Notes: a model not told the origin generated them from the letters alone. A DNA stretch of 64,000 bases from DASPSM01 sp963800135 (GCA_963800135.1 CAWCZR010000004.1:992001-1056000), one strand, 5' to 3'; counted from the stretch's first letter, positions 9,648 through 20,771 are shown. Numbers and translations: made by a program.

Positions 9648-9692
9648 GCAGCATCGCGACGACCTCGGTCTGAGGTTCGTTTGAATTCGATG

Positions 9693-9723
9693 GCGACCGC
9701 CCTCACGGGGCGGTCGCTTTTTT
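9693..9723 (+). terminator. Rho-independent terminator after DUF1559 gene
   Basis: A 10-bp perfect stem GCGACCGCCC / GGGCGGTCGC with a short TCAC(G) loop, followed directly by six T residues. It lies 45 bp after the stop. Confidence 0.9.
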
Positions 9724-9854
9724 GCGCAATGCCAATCGATGGCGGGCTGCCTGCCTGGTCAGCCGGGCGGACACCTCCCCTACGCGCGTTTCTCGCGGCC
9801 TCAGACGTCGGTTAGTCGCGGACGCAAATCAGGCTGCTTCCCCAGGAACGCGGC

Positions 9855-10724
9855 TCACGGCAGCCAGACGGCGCTCGGCGGCTGTGGCTCGTGGCTCTCG
9901 CGGGCCAGGCGGCGGGCCTTGATGCGGACGTAGGGAGGCACATAGCGGGCGCGGTGGCCGATCTCGCCGACCGCGGCCTGGTCGTCGGCCCGTGACGGTT
10001 CGACCAGGTCCTCGATCGTGAACCCGGCCCGGCACAGGCCGCCCACGAGTGCGCTCCAGGTATGCAAGAACTCGACCGCTCCGCTTTCGCGGTACGATCG
10101 ATCGGGCACGGCCGGCAGCGGACCGTCCTGCGCGTACTCGAGCCCCAACACGTAGCGATCCTTGGCGTCGCGGTGGGTCACCTGCAAACTGGCCGGTTGC
10201 TTGTGCTGGCTCACGTACAGGCCGCCCGCACGCAGTACGCGGGCCACCTCGCGATAGACGGCCGTCACGTCGCGAACATAACACGTGCTGACGGGTTGAT
10301 GCACGATGTCGAAGGACGCCGTGCCGAGCGGCGCCAGGTCGTCCATCGACGCCTCGACGAGCCGCACACTGAGCCCGCGCCGGGCGGCCTCGCGCTCGTC
10401 GAGCTGCAGCATCGACGGGCTGATGTCGGCCACCGTGACCCGTGCGCCGGCTGCCGCGTACAAAATGGCCTGCCAGCCGCCAGCGGAGGCCAGGCACAAG
10501 ACGTCGAGCCCGTCGACCGATCGGGGCAGCCAGCCGCGGCCGTCGAGCGTGCCCAGCGGATCGCGGCACTCCTCGTCGGTGGCGACCTTGGCAAACACGC
10601 TGCCCGACTCGGCCAGCCGATTCCAGGCCGCACGGTTTTGCGCCCGTGACGCGGCTCTGGCGGCGTTGCCGTCACCGCCATCACTGTGGCCGAGGGACTC
10701 AATCTCTCGGGGCGACAAGTCCAC
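9855..10724 (-). CDS. Class I SAM-dependent methyltransferase
   Basis: A 289-aa Rossmann-fold methyltransferase. Motif I is LCLASAGGWQAILYAAAGA, followed by VTVADISPSML with the acidic residue that binds SAM ribose. EASMDDL fits motif II and FDIVHQPVSTCYV motif IV; VLRAGGLYVSQHK is the post-motif region typical of methyltransferases of the UbiE/Methyltransf_11 group. The glycine-rich loop (SAGGW) differs from the usual GxGxG. The substrate is unknown. The start is uncertain: GTG 10724 is the longest choice, but conservation seems to begin near NRAAWNRLAESG. It lies 53 bp downstream of the 411-aa protein on the same strand. Confidence 0.8.
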   Translation of the reverse strand: MDLSPREIESLGHSDGGDGNAARAASRAQNRAAWNRLAESGSVFAKVATDEECRDPLGTLDGRGWLPRSVDGLDVLCLASAGGWQAILYAAAGARVTVADISPSMLQLDEREAARRGLSVRLVEASMDDLAPLGTASFDIVHQPVSTCYVRDVTAVYREVARVLRAGGLYVSQHKQPASLQVTHRDAKDRYVLGLEYAQDGPLPAVPDRSYRESGAVEFLHTWSALVGGLCRAGFTIEDLVEPSRADDQAAVGEIGHRARYVPPYVRIKARRLARESHEPQPPSAVWLP

Positions 10725-10777
10725 CTCTGGGAAAAGATTTCGCGCGGCGGCTCAAAGGCCGCCGGCCCGCGCACGAA

Positions 10778-12013
10778 TCAGCTCTGGGCGGCTTGAGACG
10801 ACGGGGGCTTACTGGACTGCCCGACGAGAGCCGCCGTAAAGCCGATCAGATCCCCTTTTTCCCGGGCCGCGTCGCGGAACAAGTCGAGCCGGCCCGCCTC
10901 CTCGCAGAGCTGCGCGAAAGAGAAGCCGCTCGACTCATCGAGGTCGCGCAAATGTTCGGCCGCGACCAGCACCGCGTCCCCGAACGCCCCGCCGCGGACG
11001 AGCAGATCGACCAGCACGTAGGCGATCAGCCGGCGGTCGTCTGCCTCGGCTGCTGCGGTGAGCCGCTCGCGGAAATAGTCGAGCGAGGCAGGACGGTCCA
11101 CGCCTGCCAGCACGCGAAAGAAGTGCCGATGGGCCTCGTAGTAGTCATCGAAAGGCGGATCGGACGGATAGTGAAACTGCCGCGATAAGCGCCTGCCGTA
11201 TTCGCAGAGCTCAATGGCCTTGGCCAGTTGCGGGCTCTCGCGCGTGAGGAAACGGGCAAAGCGAACAACAGACGCCAGGTGCGACACGTCGACGTGGTAA
11301 TTGCCTTCCTCGAAGAGCCAATCGCGATCGGCGATCGCCTCGAGCAGCGACTGCGGCTGAGTCACGCCCGTCGTCTCCCCGGCCGTCGCTGTCGCGGCGC
11401 CCGTCGAAGCATTCTCGGCAGCGCGGCGTTCGATGTCCCGGCCGACCGAGCTCAAAAGCTCGTCATAGAGGTGGCTTACCAACAGTTCGGCCCCGCGGAG
11501 CCGCTCGTCCGACGAGATTTGTGCGACCGCCTGGTCGAAGGCCGTGATCGTGTTGCAGGTCCCGCGCGACTTGAGCATCAACTCGAGCCCCTTCACGGGG
11601 TGAGCCTTTTCGTAAAGGGCGACCGAAATCAGGTCGTCGATATTTTCCGGCAGGCCGTTGTTGGCGTCGATCTTCTCGAGCGCTTGGGCCACTGTTTGTG
11701 GCTCGCGGACGGTGCGTAGGTACATCCAGGCTTGCGGAATGTTGTTTTCGTCGAGGAAGGCGCGGCCGACGCGGCGGGCTGCCTCGATGTAGGCTTCCTC
11801 AAATTCCTGCTGGCGGTCTTCGGGAACCTGGTCGAACGACGACGGCCGGGAGGTCGGCAGCCCCATCGCCAGCTTTTTCTTGAGCAAGAGCGCGTCGAAC
11901 AGCCGGTGCCAGTCGTGGCCCGCCTCGAACGTGCGGACCAGTTCGTCGACCGCGGCGACCGGGCCGCGGTAGCGGTTGGCCTCGTCGATCTTGGCAAATT
12001 CCGAATCGCTCAT
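10778..12013 (-). CDS. Conserved hypothetical protein, 411 aa, helical
   Basis: I do not recognise a named family. The start is ATG 12013 (MSDSEFAKIDEANRYRG). The sequence is soluble, helix-rich and acidic, with no signal peptide or membrane segment. Alternating amphipathic helices such as AAVDELVRTFEAGHDWHRLF and a C-terminal array (YFRERLTAAAEADDRRLIAY) suggest a tetratricopeptide- or HEAT-like fold. A low-complexity Ala/Thr stretch lies near residue 205. It sits 41 bp after the PSP1-domain gene on the same strand and probably shares its transcript, so a functional link to PSP1 is plausible but unproven. Confidence 0.7.
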   Translation of the reverse strand: MSDSEFAKIDEANRYRGPVAAVDELVRTFEAGHDWHRLFDALLLKKKLAMGLPTSRPSSFDQVPEDRQQEFEEAYIEAARRVGRAFLDENNIPQAWMYLRTVREPQTVAQALEKIDANNGLPENIDDLISVALYEKAHPVKGLELMLKSRGTCNTITAFDQAVAQISSDERLRGAELLVSHLYDELLSSVGRDIERRAAENASTGAATATAGETTGVTQPQSLLEAIADRDWLFEEGNYHVDVSHLASVVRFARFLTRESPQLAKAIELCEYGRRLSRQFHYPSDPPFDDYYEAHRHFFRVLAGVDRPASLDYFRERLTAAAEADDRRLIAYVLVDLLVRGGAFGDAVLVAAEHLRDLDESSGFSFAQLCEEAGRLDLFRDAAREKGDLIGFTAALVGQSSKPPSSQAAQS

Positions 12014-12054
12014 GCCAGTCACTACAACTTTCACAACCGAGTTTTCACAGCCGC

Positions 12055-12603
12055 TCAGTGGCAACAGCCGTTCGAGTCGCCCCCCGAGCCGCATCCGCCC
12101 GAGCCGCATCCGTGTCCGCTCTCCGCCGGCACCAGGCCGTCGGGCCCGACCGATTGCACTTCGACAATGCCCAGTCCGGCGGCCGCGGCCTGCAGCGCGA
12201 GCCGCGTACACTCCGGTCCCCGTTCGTTGAGGACGTAAAGAATCAGCTTGGAACGGTCGAGCGTCCACTCGAGGTCGATCAGTTCCAGCTGCAGCTTCCA
12301 GTCGCGAATGCGAGCCTGCCAGCCGGCGAATTGTGATTCACAGTCGGACCGGAGCGACTGGCCCGCGCGGCGGTCGTCATCGCTCAGCGTCCGGACAATG
12401 CGGGCCACGTCGGCCTCGTCACTCTCGGGGGCGAACGAGCCATTGACTTCAGCCGGGGCGTCCTCCAGGAGCAGGCCCGTCTCCAGGCCGCGATGGCTCT
12501 GCACGACCACCTCGGTCCCGCGACCGAGCATGCTTCCGCTGGCGTTGACGAACCGGGAGACTTCAGAAATCGCGCCGTATCGAACGAGGACCGTTTTGCT
12601 CAT
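12055..12603 (-). CDS. PSP1 C-terminal-domain protein with Cys/Gly-rich tail
   Basis: A 182-aa protein starting at ATG 12603 (MSKTVLVRYGAISEVSRF). The middle (about residues 50-140) fits the PSP1 C-terminal domain (YaaT-type), with the DRRAGQSLRSDCESQFAGWQ helix and DLEWTLDRSKLILYVL strand pair. YaaT in Bacillus works in a Y-complex with RicA and RicF; in planctomycetes the role is not established. The C-terminus is unusual: GHGCGSGGCGSGG then NGCCH, five Cys plus His in about 20 residues, which looks like a metal-binding tail. It probably forms an operon with the 411-aa gene downstream. Confidence 0.75.
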   Translation of the reverse strand: MSKTVLVRYGAISEVSRFVNASGSMLGRGTEVVVQSHRGLETGLLLEDAPAEVNGSFAPESDEADVARIVRTLSDDDRRAGQSLRSDCESQFAGWQARIRDWKLQLELIDLEWTLDRSKLILYVLNERGPECTRLALQAAAAGLGIVEVQSVGPDGLVPAESGHGCGSGGCGSGGDSNGCCH

Positions 12604-12667
12604 GACGCCCGTTTGCTGTCCGCCGGTTGACCACCGGGCTATTTGCCGACCGTAGATCACCGCTTGG

Positions 12668-14719
12668 CTATTCGCCACCCGATGCTTCGCCGCTCTCGGT
12701 GGCCTGGTCGGTCGATTGCTCAACCTGCACCAAGGGTTCCACGTCGCCGCGGACGAAACGCCCGATCAGGCTCTCGTATATTGTATGCTGACCCAGAACG
12801 GAGCGGGGCTCAAGGGCGGGGAGCAAACTGCGGTAATACATCCACTTGAGCGGGCCGACTTCTAGCAGATGACCGGCCGCTTCGCCCGAAGGTACGGCCG
12901 CGCCGGCATACGCCACCGTCAGCCGCCGCCAGGCCGCCGGACTGCGACGCCGTCGCGGATTCCAGTCGATCACCAGGGGCGCATAAAGGCCGCCGACTCC
13001 GGTTTGCGACAGCTCCACGCGACCGTCGACGCTGATCAAGTGCCCCGAGACGCCCTCCACACGTGAACAGTTGAGCCCCAGCGGAAAGGCCCGTGCCGTG
13101 CGGCCGCCGAACACCAGGCGCGACTCGCGGGTGCGGGTTTGGGCGATCAGCGCGGCATCGGGCACCAGCGTCCAGCGGGACGTACTTTCGAGTCTGGTGT
13201 CTCGCCCCACTGTCTCGGGGTCAGCCACTACAATGTCAGCCAAGAGCGCGAAGTCGTCGGTCCGCGAAAGGAAAATCTGCCGCTCGATCCGCAGGCCGTC
13301 GGGCCGTGATTGCAGTTCGAAGTAATCTCCGTCGCCGTCGGATTGCCAGCAGACGCACGACCAACCGGCCGGCTCCACAGTCCGACCATCGAGCCGTACC
13401 TCGATCTCCCAATCGCCGGCGAAGAGAGTCGTGCCGCCGATCGCCATCTCGAGCGTCGGATAACGCCTGTGATGCGCGACGACCACCGAACTCGCACTCG
13501 GCGACCAACCGTCGCGGAGGCAGGCCAGGCGGCTCTCGTCCGACTGAAAGACAGGCCACGCGGCGCCCTTGGGCCAATGTCCGTTTGACGCCCGCCCGTC
13601 CCGCGCCGACCGTTTCGCCTGACCCCATTTCGCCGCGACGCGCGGCGCGTTGGTCCGCGTCGACTCGCGCTGCCGTTAACGCCGTCGGCCAGCGATCGGA
13701 GATACGTGGCAGCCGGCGAGACTTGTTGACCGCGGGGCGGTAACGCGCTCGCGGCCGTCGACCAGACTTGCGCGAGCCCATTGACCTCGCCGTGGACGAG
13801 CGCGGGCCGGCCATCTTCACGACAAACCTTGGCAACCGCCGTCAGTACGCCCCGCAAACGCTTTTCCTGCGACGCGTCAAACAGCGGCCGGCCGAAATGT
13901 CTTCCCCATCCCCGCGCCCGCACGAGCGACGTCATCCAGCTGGGCAAATCGTCAAGAGCCCGAGCCACGGGCACGCCGGCCGCATCGCTGGCATCGGTGA
14001 TCAACTGCCCGAACGCCGCGCGGCCCGCATCGCGCAGGGCGATCGAGCCGGCTACGGGCGCGAACAACAATCCCGCCTGCCAGGACAATTCGGCCTCCCT
14101 CGCGATCGCCGCGAGGTGCGTGTGGGCAGTCGCCGCTTCGTCGCCGACGGACGGAGCGGTCTTGGAAAAGCGGGCGACGCAGATTTCCAAAACGGCCCTC
14201 CACAATCGGGCCGCCTGCTCGAGCGACAGCTCTTGGGCCGCATCGCGGAGAATTTCCAGCAGCACGAGCAATTCGAGCGGCCGGACCGCGGCTGTCTCGT
14301 CGCGCGTGGCCAGCCACTCGTCGATTGCCGCGCTCAATGGGGCCGGCAAAGCCGGATTCGTCTTGGGGGCCACAGCGGTCCGCACACGGCAACCATTTTT
14401 TCGTTTGGATCGCCCAGCAGAGGACGTAACTAGTTGCGTGTGAAAGGCCTGCCAGACCGCTACCAGCCGGTCGGCGCGAGGCGGGCATTCGAGGTCGGGC
14501 AGCGACCAGAGCGCGAGCTTGCCGGCGTCTGCGTCGGAGGTCGCCGTTGATTTGGCGCCACCGAACTGTGCAAGGAGCAGGCGGACGGCGCGCTGCCAGT
14601 CGCCCGCTTGCGCTTCGCCGCAGAGCCTTCGGTGCCGCCGGGTCCCAATCGATTCGGTGGAAGAAATCCGCGTTGTCCGCGAGCGGATTCGTTTCAGTAG
14701 CCGGCCCGAACGCGATCAA
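12668..14719 (-). CDS. Large hypothetical protein, helical N-part and beta-sandwich C-part, two frameshifts
   Basis: The frame must shift near 14640 and near 13650 to give one protein of about 680 aa. The N-terminal two-thirds is helix-rich (for example PLELLVLLEILRDAAQELSL). The C-terminal third is beta-rich, with LFAGDWEIEVRLDGRTVEPA and SDGDGDYFELQSRPDG, then a CWQ and SRTDDFALLADIVV. A helical barrel followed by a beta-sandwich resembles heparinase II/III-like polysaccharide lyases, but I cannot see decisive catalytic residues, so this is a weak guess. There is no signal peptide. The likely start is TTG 14719 with GGAG just upstream. It is upstream of the PSP1 gene on the same strand. Confidence 0.5.
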
Positions 14720-14839
14720 TCTCCGACCTCAACGCGAGCGTGCACAGGGATAGACCCGCACCAGATTAGCCGATCGGGCGGCGATTGAAAACGCGCCGCG
14801 AGAGAGTCGCGGCGAGGTGCCCGCATACGCGGACGTTGG

Positions 14840-16090
14840 TTAGCCGGTGATGAGATTCACGACGTGCGAATTCTCGTGAAACAGCTCGTCGTACGGATCG
14901 GTGACGCCAACCTGGCCCAGGCGAACGACAGCGAGGCCGGGCGATTTCCCCGGCTCGATCGTGCCCAGCCGGTCATCCAGCCCCAGCGCGATCGCGCCGT
15001 GCAGCGTCCCCATCTTTAGCAATTGGCCGGCGTCGGTGGTGGGAAAATTGCGTCGCAAAAACTGCAACTCGGCCCAAACGCTCAAGTCGGGATTGGAGCA
15101 GCGCCCGTCGGTGCCGATCGCCACGACGGCCCCGCGCTCGCCCAGCTTTTGCCATGGATGATCGCGGTGTCCGAAGAAGGCGTGCGTCCGGGGGCAATAA
15201 ACGACCGTGAAATTTGGCCGGGCGGCCAGAAAATCCAGCTCGTCGTCGGCGAGATAGTTCCCGTGCGCGATCGCCACTCGCGGCAGCGGTGCGAGCGGGC
15301 GGAGAAAGTCGAGCGGCCGCGTGCCGCCCCGGTACAGCGGTCCCTGCCAGATGCCGGCCGCCGTCAGCATCTCGACGAGATCGCCCGTTCCCGCCGCCAG
15401 GCATTCGAGCTCGGCCCTCGTCTCGGCGAGATGCATCGTCAGCGGAGCGCAGGCTTTGAGCGCCAGCGAAACGGCCGCGTCGAGCAGCCGCGGATGAACG
15501 GTGTAGGGAGCATGCGGACTGAGGCCGCGCACGACGCCGGGTGCGGCCGCGGGCGGGTAATCGAGGAACTCGGCGGCTGTCCCCGTTTGTAGGGCCACGG
15601 TGGCCGGATCGAGACCGAGCAGCTCGCGAAAGGCGACAACGTGGACCGGTTGCTGAGCCACGTCCTTATGACGCTCGTCAGCTGAATACTGGTCCGGCTT
15701 GCCCCGCGTGTCGATGTCACCGACGGCGATCGTGCCACATTGCCGCGATTGGCCCAGCCCCGCGCGAATGGCCCGCTGGGCGTCACCCCGTTGCCGCCGA
15801 TACGCGACCAGGGCCCGCAGCCAAGCGGCGAACGGCTGGGCCGGCTGCAGCGGCTCGGCCAGCTCACTGAATTCCAGGTGCGTGTGGGCGTTCACCAAGC
15901 CTGGCACGAGGGCCACGTCGCCCAGATCGCGCGCTCCGGCAGGCGGCTCGCGGTGAACGGCGAGCACGCGACCCGACGCGTCGATTTCGACCGCGCCGCC
16001 CGCGAGCGGCGGGCTCGAGACGGGAAAGATCCAGCGGGCACTGACTGAAAACGGGGCACCGCGCGGCGGCTGAAACGTTTGCGGATCCAC
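14840..16090 (-). CDS. Amidohydrolase (COG0402 type), candidate aminodeoxyfutalosine deaminase
   Basis: A 416-aa metal-dependent deaminase/hydrolase. Motifs in order: LVPGLVNAHTHLEFSELA (HxH metal site), GLSPHAPYTVHP, TMHLAETRAELE (metal His and Glu), VAIAHGNYL, and VAIGTDGRCSNPDLSVW (metal Asp). These are hallmarks of the SsnA/TrzN/MtaD-like branch. The same branch includes aminodeoxyfutalosine deaminases, which convert the MqnE product to futalosine; mqnA, mqnC and mqnE are all in this window, so that is the best candidate role. A general 5'-deoxyadenosine/SAH deaminase or guanine-type deaminase is possible. Start GTG 16090 is preferred because GAGGAA lies about 9 nt upstream; GTG 16111 is also open. 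Confidence 0.75.
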   Translation of the reverse strand: MDPQTFQPPRGAPFSVSARWIFPVSSPPLAGGAVEIDASGRVLAVHREPPAGARDLGDVALVPGLVNAHTHLEFSELAEPLQPAQPFAAWLRALVAYRRQRGDAQRAIRAGLGQSRQCGTIAVGDIDTRGKPDQYSADERHKDVAQQPVHVVAFRELLGLDPATVALQTGTAAEFLDYPPAAAPGVVRGLSPHAPYTVHPRLLDAAVSLALKACAPLTMHLAETRAELECLAAGTGDLVEMLTAAGIWQGPLYRGGTRPLDFLRPLAPLPRVAIAHGNYLADDELDFLAARPNFTVVYCPRTHAFFGHRDHPWQKLGERGAVVAIGTDGRCSNPDLSVWAELQFLRRNFPTTDAGQLLKMGTLHGAIALGLDDRLGTIEPGKSPGLAVVRLGQVGVTDPYDELFHENSHVVNLITG

Positions 16091-16131
16091 GTTGCCACTT
16101 CCTCGCGGCACGACTGGTTCGCCTTTTCGCC

Positions 16132-18648
16132 CTATCCGTTAGCCGTTGAGCGACTGCCCGGGAGCCACCGGCTCGGCAGCCCGCGCCGCGCGTGTGACTG
16201 CGACGGCGACTGCGACGGGGACTGGTTGAGCGCCACAAGCTCTTCGGCGCCCGCGGCCACTGGCTGTTTGCGGCCGTCCCGGACCAGCCACGTGATGAGC
16301 GCCGCGGCCACGACGGACGCCACGATCAGGCAGGTCGTCGTATAGCCGATCCCGTCTGTTTCTTTCGCGACGAGCCACTTCAGCACGGGCAGTTCGACGA
16401 CCCCGTCGCCGGCCCGCGATCGCACCGCCTCCAGCGAGTTGTAGAGTATGTGGAATACGACGCCCGGCCAAAGGCTGCCGCTCCGCAGCGCCAGCAGGCC
16501 GAGAACCAGCCCGATCAGCACGGCATTAAACACCTGCTGCGGGATGATGTGGCTGATGCCGAAGGCGAGGGCCGAGAGCAGGATCGCCATGCTGGGGCGG
16601 GCCGAGCGGGCAAGACCGCTCAAGATAAAGCCGCGAAACGCCAGCTCTTCACAGATGCCCGGCGCGACGGCCATCGCCAGGATCACCAGCCAGAGCGGCA
16701 AACTCGGATCGCTCAGGTTTTGCACCGCGTCGGTCACCGACTTGGCCAGCGGCGGGAAGAACCAGCCTTGCAACCATCCTTGCAGCGCCACCGACAGCGG
16801 CCCGCACGCGAGCGGCAGGACGCAGGCGACAGCCAGGTAGCGCCAATTCGGCAACCGCAGTCGAAATGTCCGCGCGAAGTTCGTCGTCAGCATGATGCCC
16901 ATGAACAGGGCCGTGGCGCCGACGAAGACCAGCTGCTGGGTGAGCAACAATCTCAACGTCGAGCGGGGATCGATGTGGCCGCCGGTGACCACGAGACCGC
17001 CGCTCAAAAACCGCGACGCGACGAATTGCAGCAGCAGCACCAGGACGAAGCAGAACGCGGCCTCGGCGAAACTGGGAGTCGGTTCCTTGTCGCGGAGCAA
17101 ATGACGGATCCAGAGGCGAAGATCGAACCGCTCGGCCTCGCGGAAAAGGACGTCTTCACGATTGAACATCTCGATGGCCCACCACAGCCCAGCCAGGCTG
17201 TAGGCGATGCTCGTCGCCAGCACGGGAATCCCGTAGACGAGGGGCGCCGAACTGCCGGGCGAGGCCAGCACTTCTTTGAGCAACAGGGCCGGCCCGACCA
17301 CGGGCAAAATGCTGTAAAGAGGCTCGATCTCGACCACGGGCGACAGGCAGAACATCGTCAGGCCCAGCGTCACCAGCAAGAGCGGCGTGAGGTAATACTG
17401 CCCCTCCTTTGTGCTGCGGGCGAAAGTCGCCAAGGCCAGACTGATCGCGCTGTAAAAGGCGGAGAGCGGCAACAGCAACAGGATCAGCCAGGTCAGCTCC
17501 CACGGCCCGGGGAACGACAGCGTGTCGGCCCCCATCCGCGAGAGCGCCTCGTTCCGCGCCATGCCGACGACGTATTTGCCCGTGATGCCCATGCTCAGCA
17601 GGTTGAGCAGCACGGTCGAGATGCTGAAGGTGAGGACGGTGAAGAATTTGCCCAGCACGATCTCGCTGCGTTGGGCGGGCGAGATCAACAGGGTCTCCAT
17701 CGTGCCGCGTTCTTTTTCGCCGGCCGCCAGGTCGACTGCCGGATAAAACGCCCCCGTCACCGCCATGATGATCAGGAGCGTGGGAAACATTTTGCTCCAG
17801 AGACTAGCCGACACCTGGCGGGCAATCGCCACGTCGAGCAGCTCGGGATCGACCGGCTTGGCCAGGCCGGCGGGCAGCTTGGCTTCGCTGAGCCGATCCT
17901 GCAGCAGCCGCTGCTCCCACGCGGTCAGCACGAGCCGCACCCGCTGGTAGGCAAAGGCCGACTTTTCGTCCGCGCTATTTTGCACAACGAGCAAGCGGAC
18001 TTTTTTGAGATCGCTGGGGTCGAGCGGCGCGCCCTTGGCACGGGCGGCGAGCGCTTTGTTGGTCCGCTCGACCTCCTGCTTGAGCCCGGGGGGCGCGACG
18101 ATCAGCACTTGGACCTTCGAGGCGCTGAACCGCTCGGCGAGCTCTTCCTTGAGCGATTGCACCTGCTGGACCAGTTTCTGTTCGTTGGCAGAGTTCGCGT
18201 CGTGCCCCAGGCGATCGAGCTGCTTTTCCAACTCCTCGAGCTCTTGGGATTTGGTCGCGAGCTGCCTCGCTTCGTCGAGCACGACGGCGTTCGCTTCGAC
18301 TTCCGCCTTGTCCGGCCCCGCCTTGTCCGGCCCCGACGCGTCCGACTCGGCGCGGGGCTTGCCGTCGTGGATCACGCGGAGCTTGTCCGCGTCGTCGGGC
18401 ACGGCGAACCACTGCCGGTCGAAGTGGTGGTCGCTCAAGAGGGGCGGTTCGGCCGGCAGATTGTCTGTGCCCAAGAGCACGATCGTCCGCGGCTGTTCCC
18501 GGAACAGGAACGAGATTTCCACCATGCCGATCGCCAGGCCCGGATAGAGCAGCATCGGCAGCACGACGATCATGAACAGCGTCCGCCGATCGCGGATCTG
18601 GTCGCGAACTTCGCGGAGAAAGACCAGACGGACGTTCCTGCGGTTCAT
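16132..18648 (-). CDS. NatB-type ABC-2 permease fused to CPBP (CAAX-like) intramembrane protease
   Basis: An 838-aa membrane protein. The N-part (about 1-450) is an ABC-2/NatB permease: a first helix at FMIVVLPMLLYPGLAIGM, a large extracytoplasmic charged domain with a coiled coil, then a helix bundle with GEKERGTMETLLISP, the ABC-2 signature. The C-part (about 530-790) is a CPBP protease domain with EELAFRGFILSGL near residue 666 (EExxxR), a His in FGISHIIPQQ, and HILYN. Such fusions occur in planctomycetes. A two-copy 15-bp repeat (18306-18335) encodes PDKAG-like units, and a short SPSQ repeat sits near the C-terminus. ATG overlaps the NatA stop (ATGA). Likely exports ions or a small molecule with NatA; the substrate is unknown. 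Confidence 0.85.
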   Translation of the reverse strand: MNRRNVRLVFLREVRDQIRDRRTLFMIVVLPMLLYPGLAIGMVEISFLFREQPRTIVLLGTDNLPAEPPLLSDHHFDRQWFAVPDDADKLRVIHDGKPRAESDASGPDKAGPDKAEVEANAVVLDEARQLATKSQELEELEKQLDRLGHDANSANEQKLVQQVQSLKEELAERFSASKVQVLIVAPPGLKQEVERTNKALAARAKGAPLDPSDLKKVRLLVVQNSADEKSAFAYQRVRLVLTAWEQRLLQDRLSEAKLPAGLAKPVDPELLDVAIARQVSASLWSKMFPTLLIIMAVTGAFYPAVDLAAGEKERGTMETLLISPAQRSEIVLGKFFTVLTFSISTVLLNLLSMGITGKYVVGMARNEALSRMGADTLSFPGPWELTWLILLLLPLSAFYSAISLALATFARSTKEGQYYLTPLLLVTLGLTMFCLSPVVEIEPLYSILPVVGPALLLKEVLASPGSSAPLVYGIPVLATSIAYSLAGLWWAIEMFNREDVLFREAERFDLRLWIRHLLRDKEPTPSFAEAAFCFVLVLLLQFVASRFLSGGLVVTGGHIDPRSTLRLLLTQQLVFVGATALFMGIMLTTNFARTFRLRLPNWRYLAVACVLPLACGPLSVALQGWLQGWFFPPLAKSVTDAVQNLSDPSLPLWLVILAMAVAPGICEELAFRGFILSGLARSARPSMAILLSALAFGISHIIPQQVFNAVLIGLVLGLLALRSGSLWPGVVFHILYNSLEAVRSRAGDGVVELPVLKWLVAKETDGIGYTTTCLIVASVVAAALITWLVRDGRKQPVAAGAEELVALNQSPSQSPSQSHARRGLPSRWLPGSRSTANG

Positions 18649-19403
18649 GGGGCGGCCGCCAGCCCTTCCTCGGCACGCGAGATCAGGTCGAAGAACAACT
18701 CCTCGAAGTCCGACTGGCCGAAACGTTCGAGCAGCTCCTGCGGCGTGCCGGCCGCCAGGATACGACCTTTGTGAATAATGGCCACTCGGTCGCAGAGCTT
18801 TTCGACCTCGCGCATGATGTGCGTGGAAAAGACGATGCACTTGCCCTGGCCGCGGAGCAAATCGATCGCGTCGAGCACGGCCCGGGCCACGAGCACGTCG
18901 AGCCCGGTGGTCGGCTCGTCGAAGATCAGGACGGGCGGATTGTGAACGATGGTGCGAGCGATCGAGACCTTCTGCTTCATGCCGGTCGACATCTTCGAGC
19001 CGAGCACGTCGCGGAATTCCTGCATCTGCAGCTTGGTGAAGACCTCGTCGAGCCGCTGCGAAAGGCGAGGCTCTTCCATGCCGTAGAGGCGGGCGAAATA
19101 TTCGACCAGCTCCCAGGCGGTCATGCGGTCGTAGATGCCTGTGTTGCCCGACATGAAGCCGATACGGGCGCGGACTTCGGCCGCCTGAGTCAGCACGTTG
19201 TAGCCGGCCACGGTGGCAACGCCGCTGGTCGGCTTGAGCACGGTGCTGAGCACGCGGAGGCACGTGGTCTTGCCGGCGCCGTTGGGTCCCAGCAGCCCAA
19301 AGATCTCGCCGGGCTTCACGTCGAAGGATACGTCCTCGAGCGCGACGACGCTGCCCCGGCGGAAGTCGGTAAAGCGTTTGGAAACGTGCTCGACGTGAAT
19401 CAT
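18645..19403 (-). CDS. ABC transporter ATP-binding protein, NatA type
   Basis: A 252-aa ATPase that energises the permease encoded next to it. Walker A is GLLGPNGAGKTTCLR, the Q-loop region is GFMSGNTGIYDRMTAWE, the signature is STGMKQKVSIAR in place of LSGGQ, and Walker B is VLIFDEPTTGLD. The H-loop histidine is in FSTHIMREVE. The TGMKQ signature and the downstream ABC-2 permease point to the NatA/CcmA/drug-exporter branch. Start ATG 19403 (MIHVEHVSKRF) is typical; GGGATCC lies just upstream. The stop overlaps the permease start by 4 nt. Confidence 0.9.
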   Translation of the reverse strand: MIHVEHVSKRFTDFRRGSVVALEDVSFDVKPGEIFGLLGPNGAGKTTCLRVLSTVLKPTSGVATVAGYNVLTQAAEVRARIGFMSGNTGIYDRMTAWELVEYFARLYGMEEPRLSQRLDEVFTKLQMQEFRDVLGSKMSTGMKQKVSIARTIVHNPPVLIFDEPTTGLDVLVARAVLDAIDLLRGQGKCIVFSTHIMREVEKLCDRVAIIHKGRILAAGTPQELLERFGQSDFEELFFDLISRAEEGLAAAP

Positions 19404-19619
19404 CAGGGATCCGCCCGGGTGACGCGCTCGCTGCACGCCTCATTCAAGTTTATCGCGTGACTGGGGGCGCGAACAGCGGACTTCGCGAAGCGAGGCCCGG
19501 AATCCGAGGTACACTCCGCTTGTAACGCGGACGCAAATTACGTCCGGGGCTGCCGGTCGGACCAAATAACCGCGGCGCAACGCAAGAGTCCGCGGGCAAC
19601 GACCGGCAAAATTGGGCTC

Positions 19620-20742
<1,123 letters not shown>

Positions 20743-20771
<29 letters not shown>

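Noticed and set aside
14840..16090. Dihydroorotase or imidazolonepropionase
   Set aside because: The HxH, HLAET and GTDG motif set fits COG0402 deaminases and lacks a carbamylated-lysine site.
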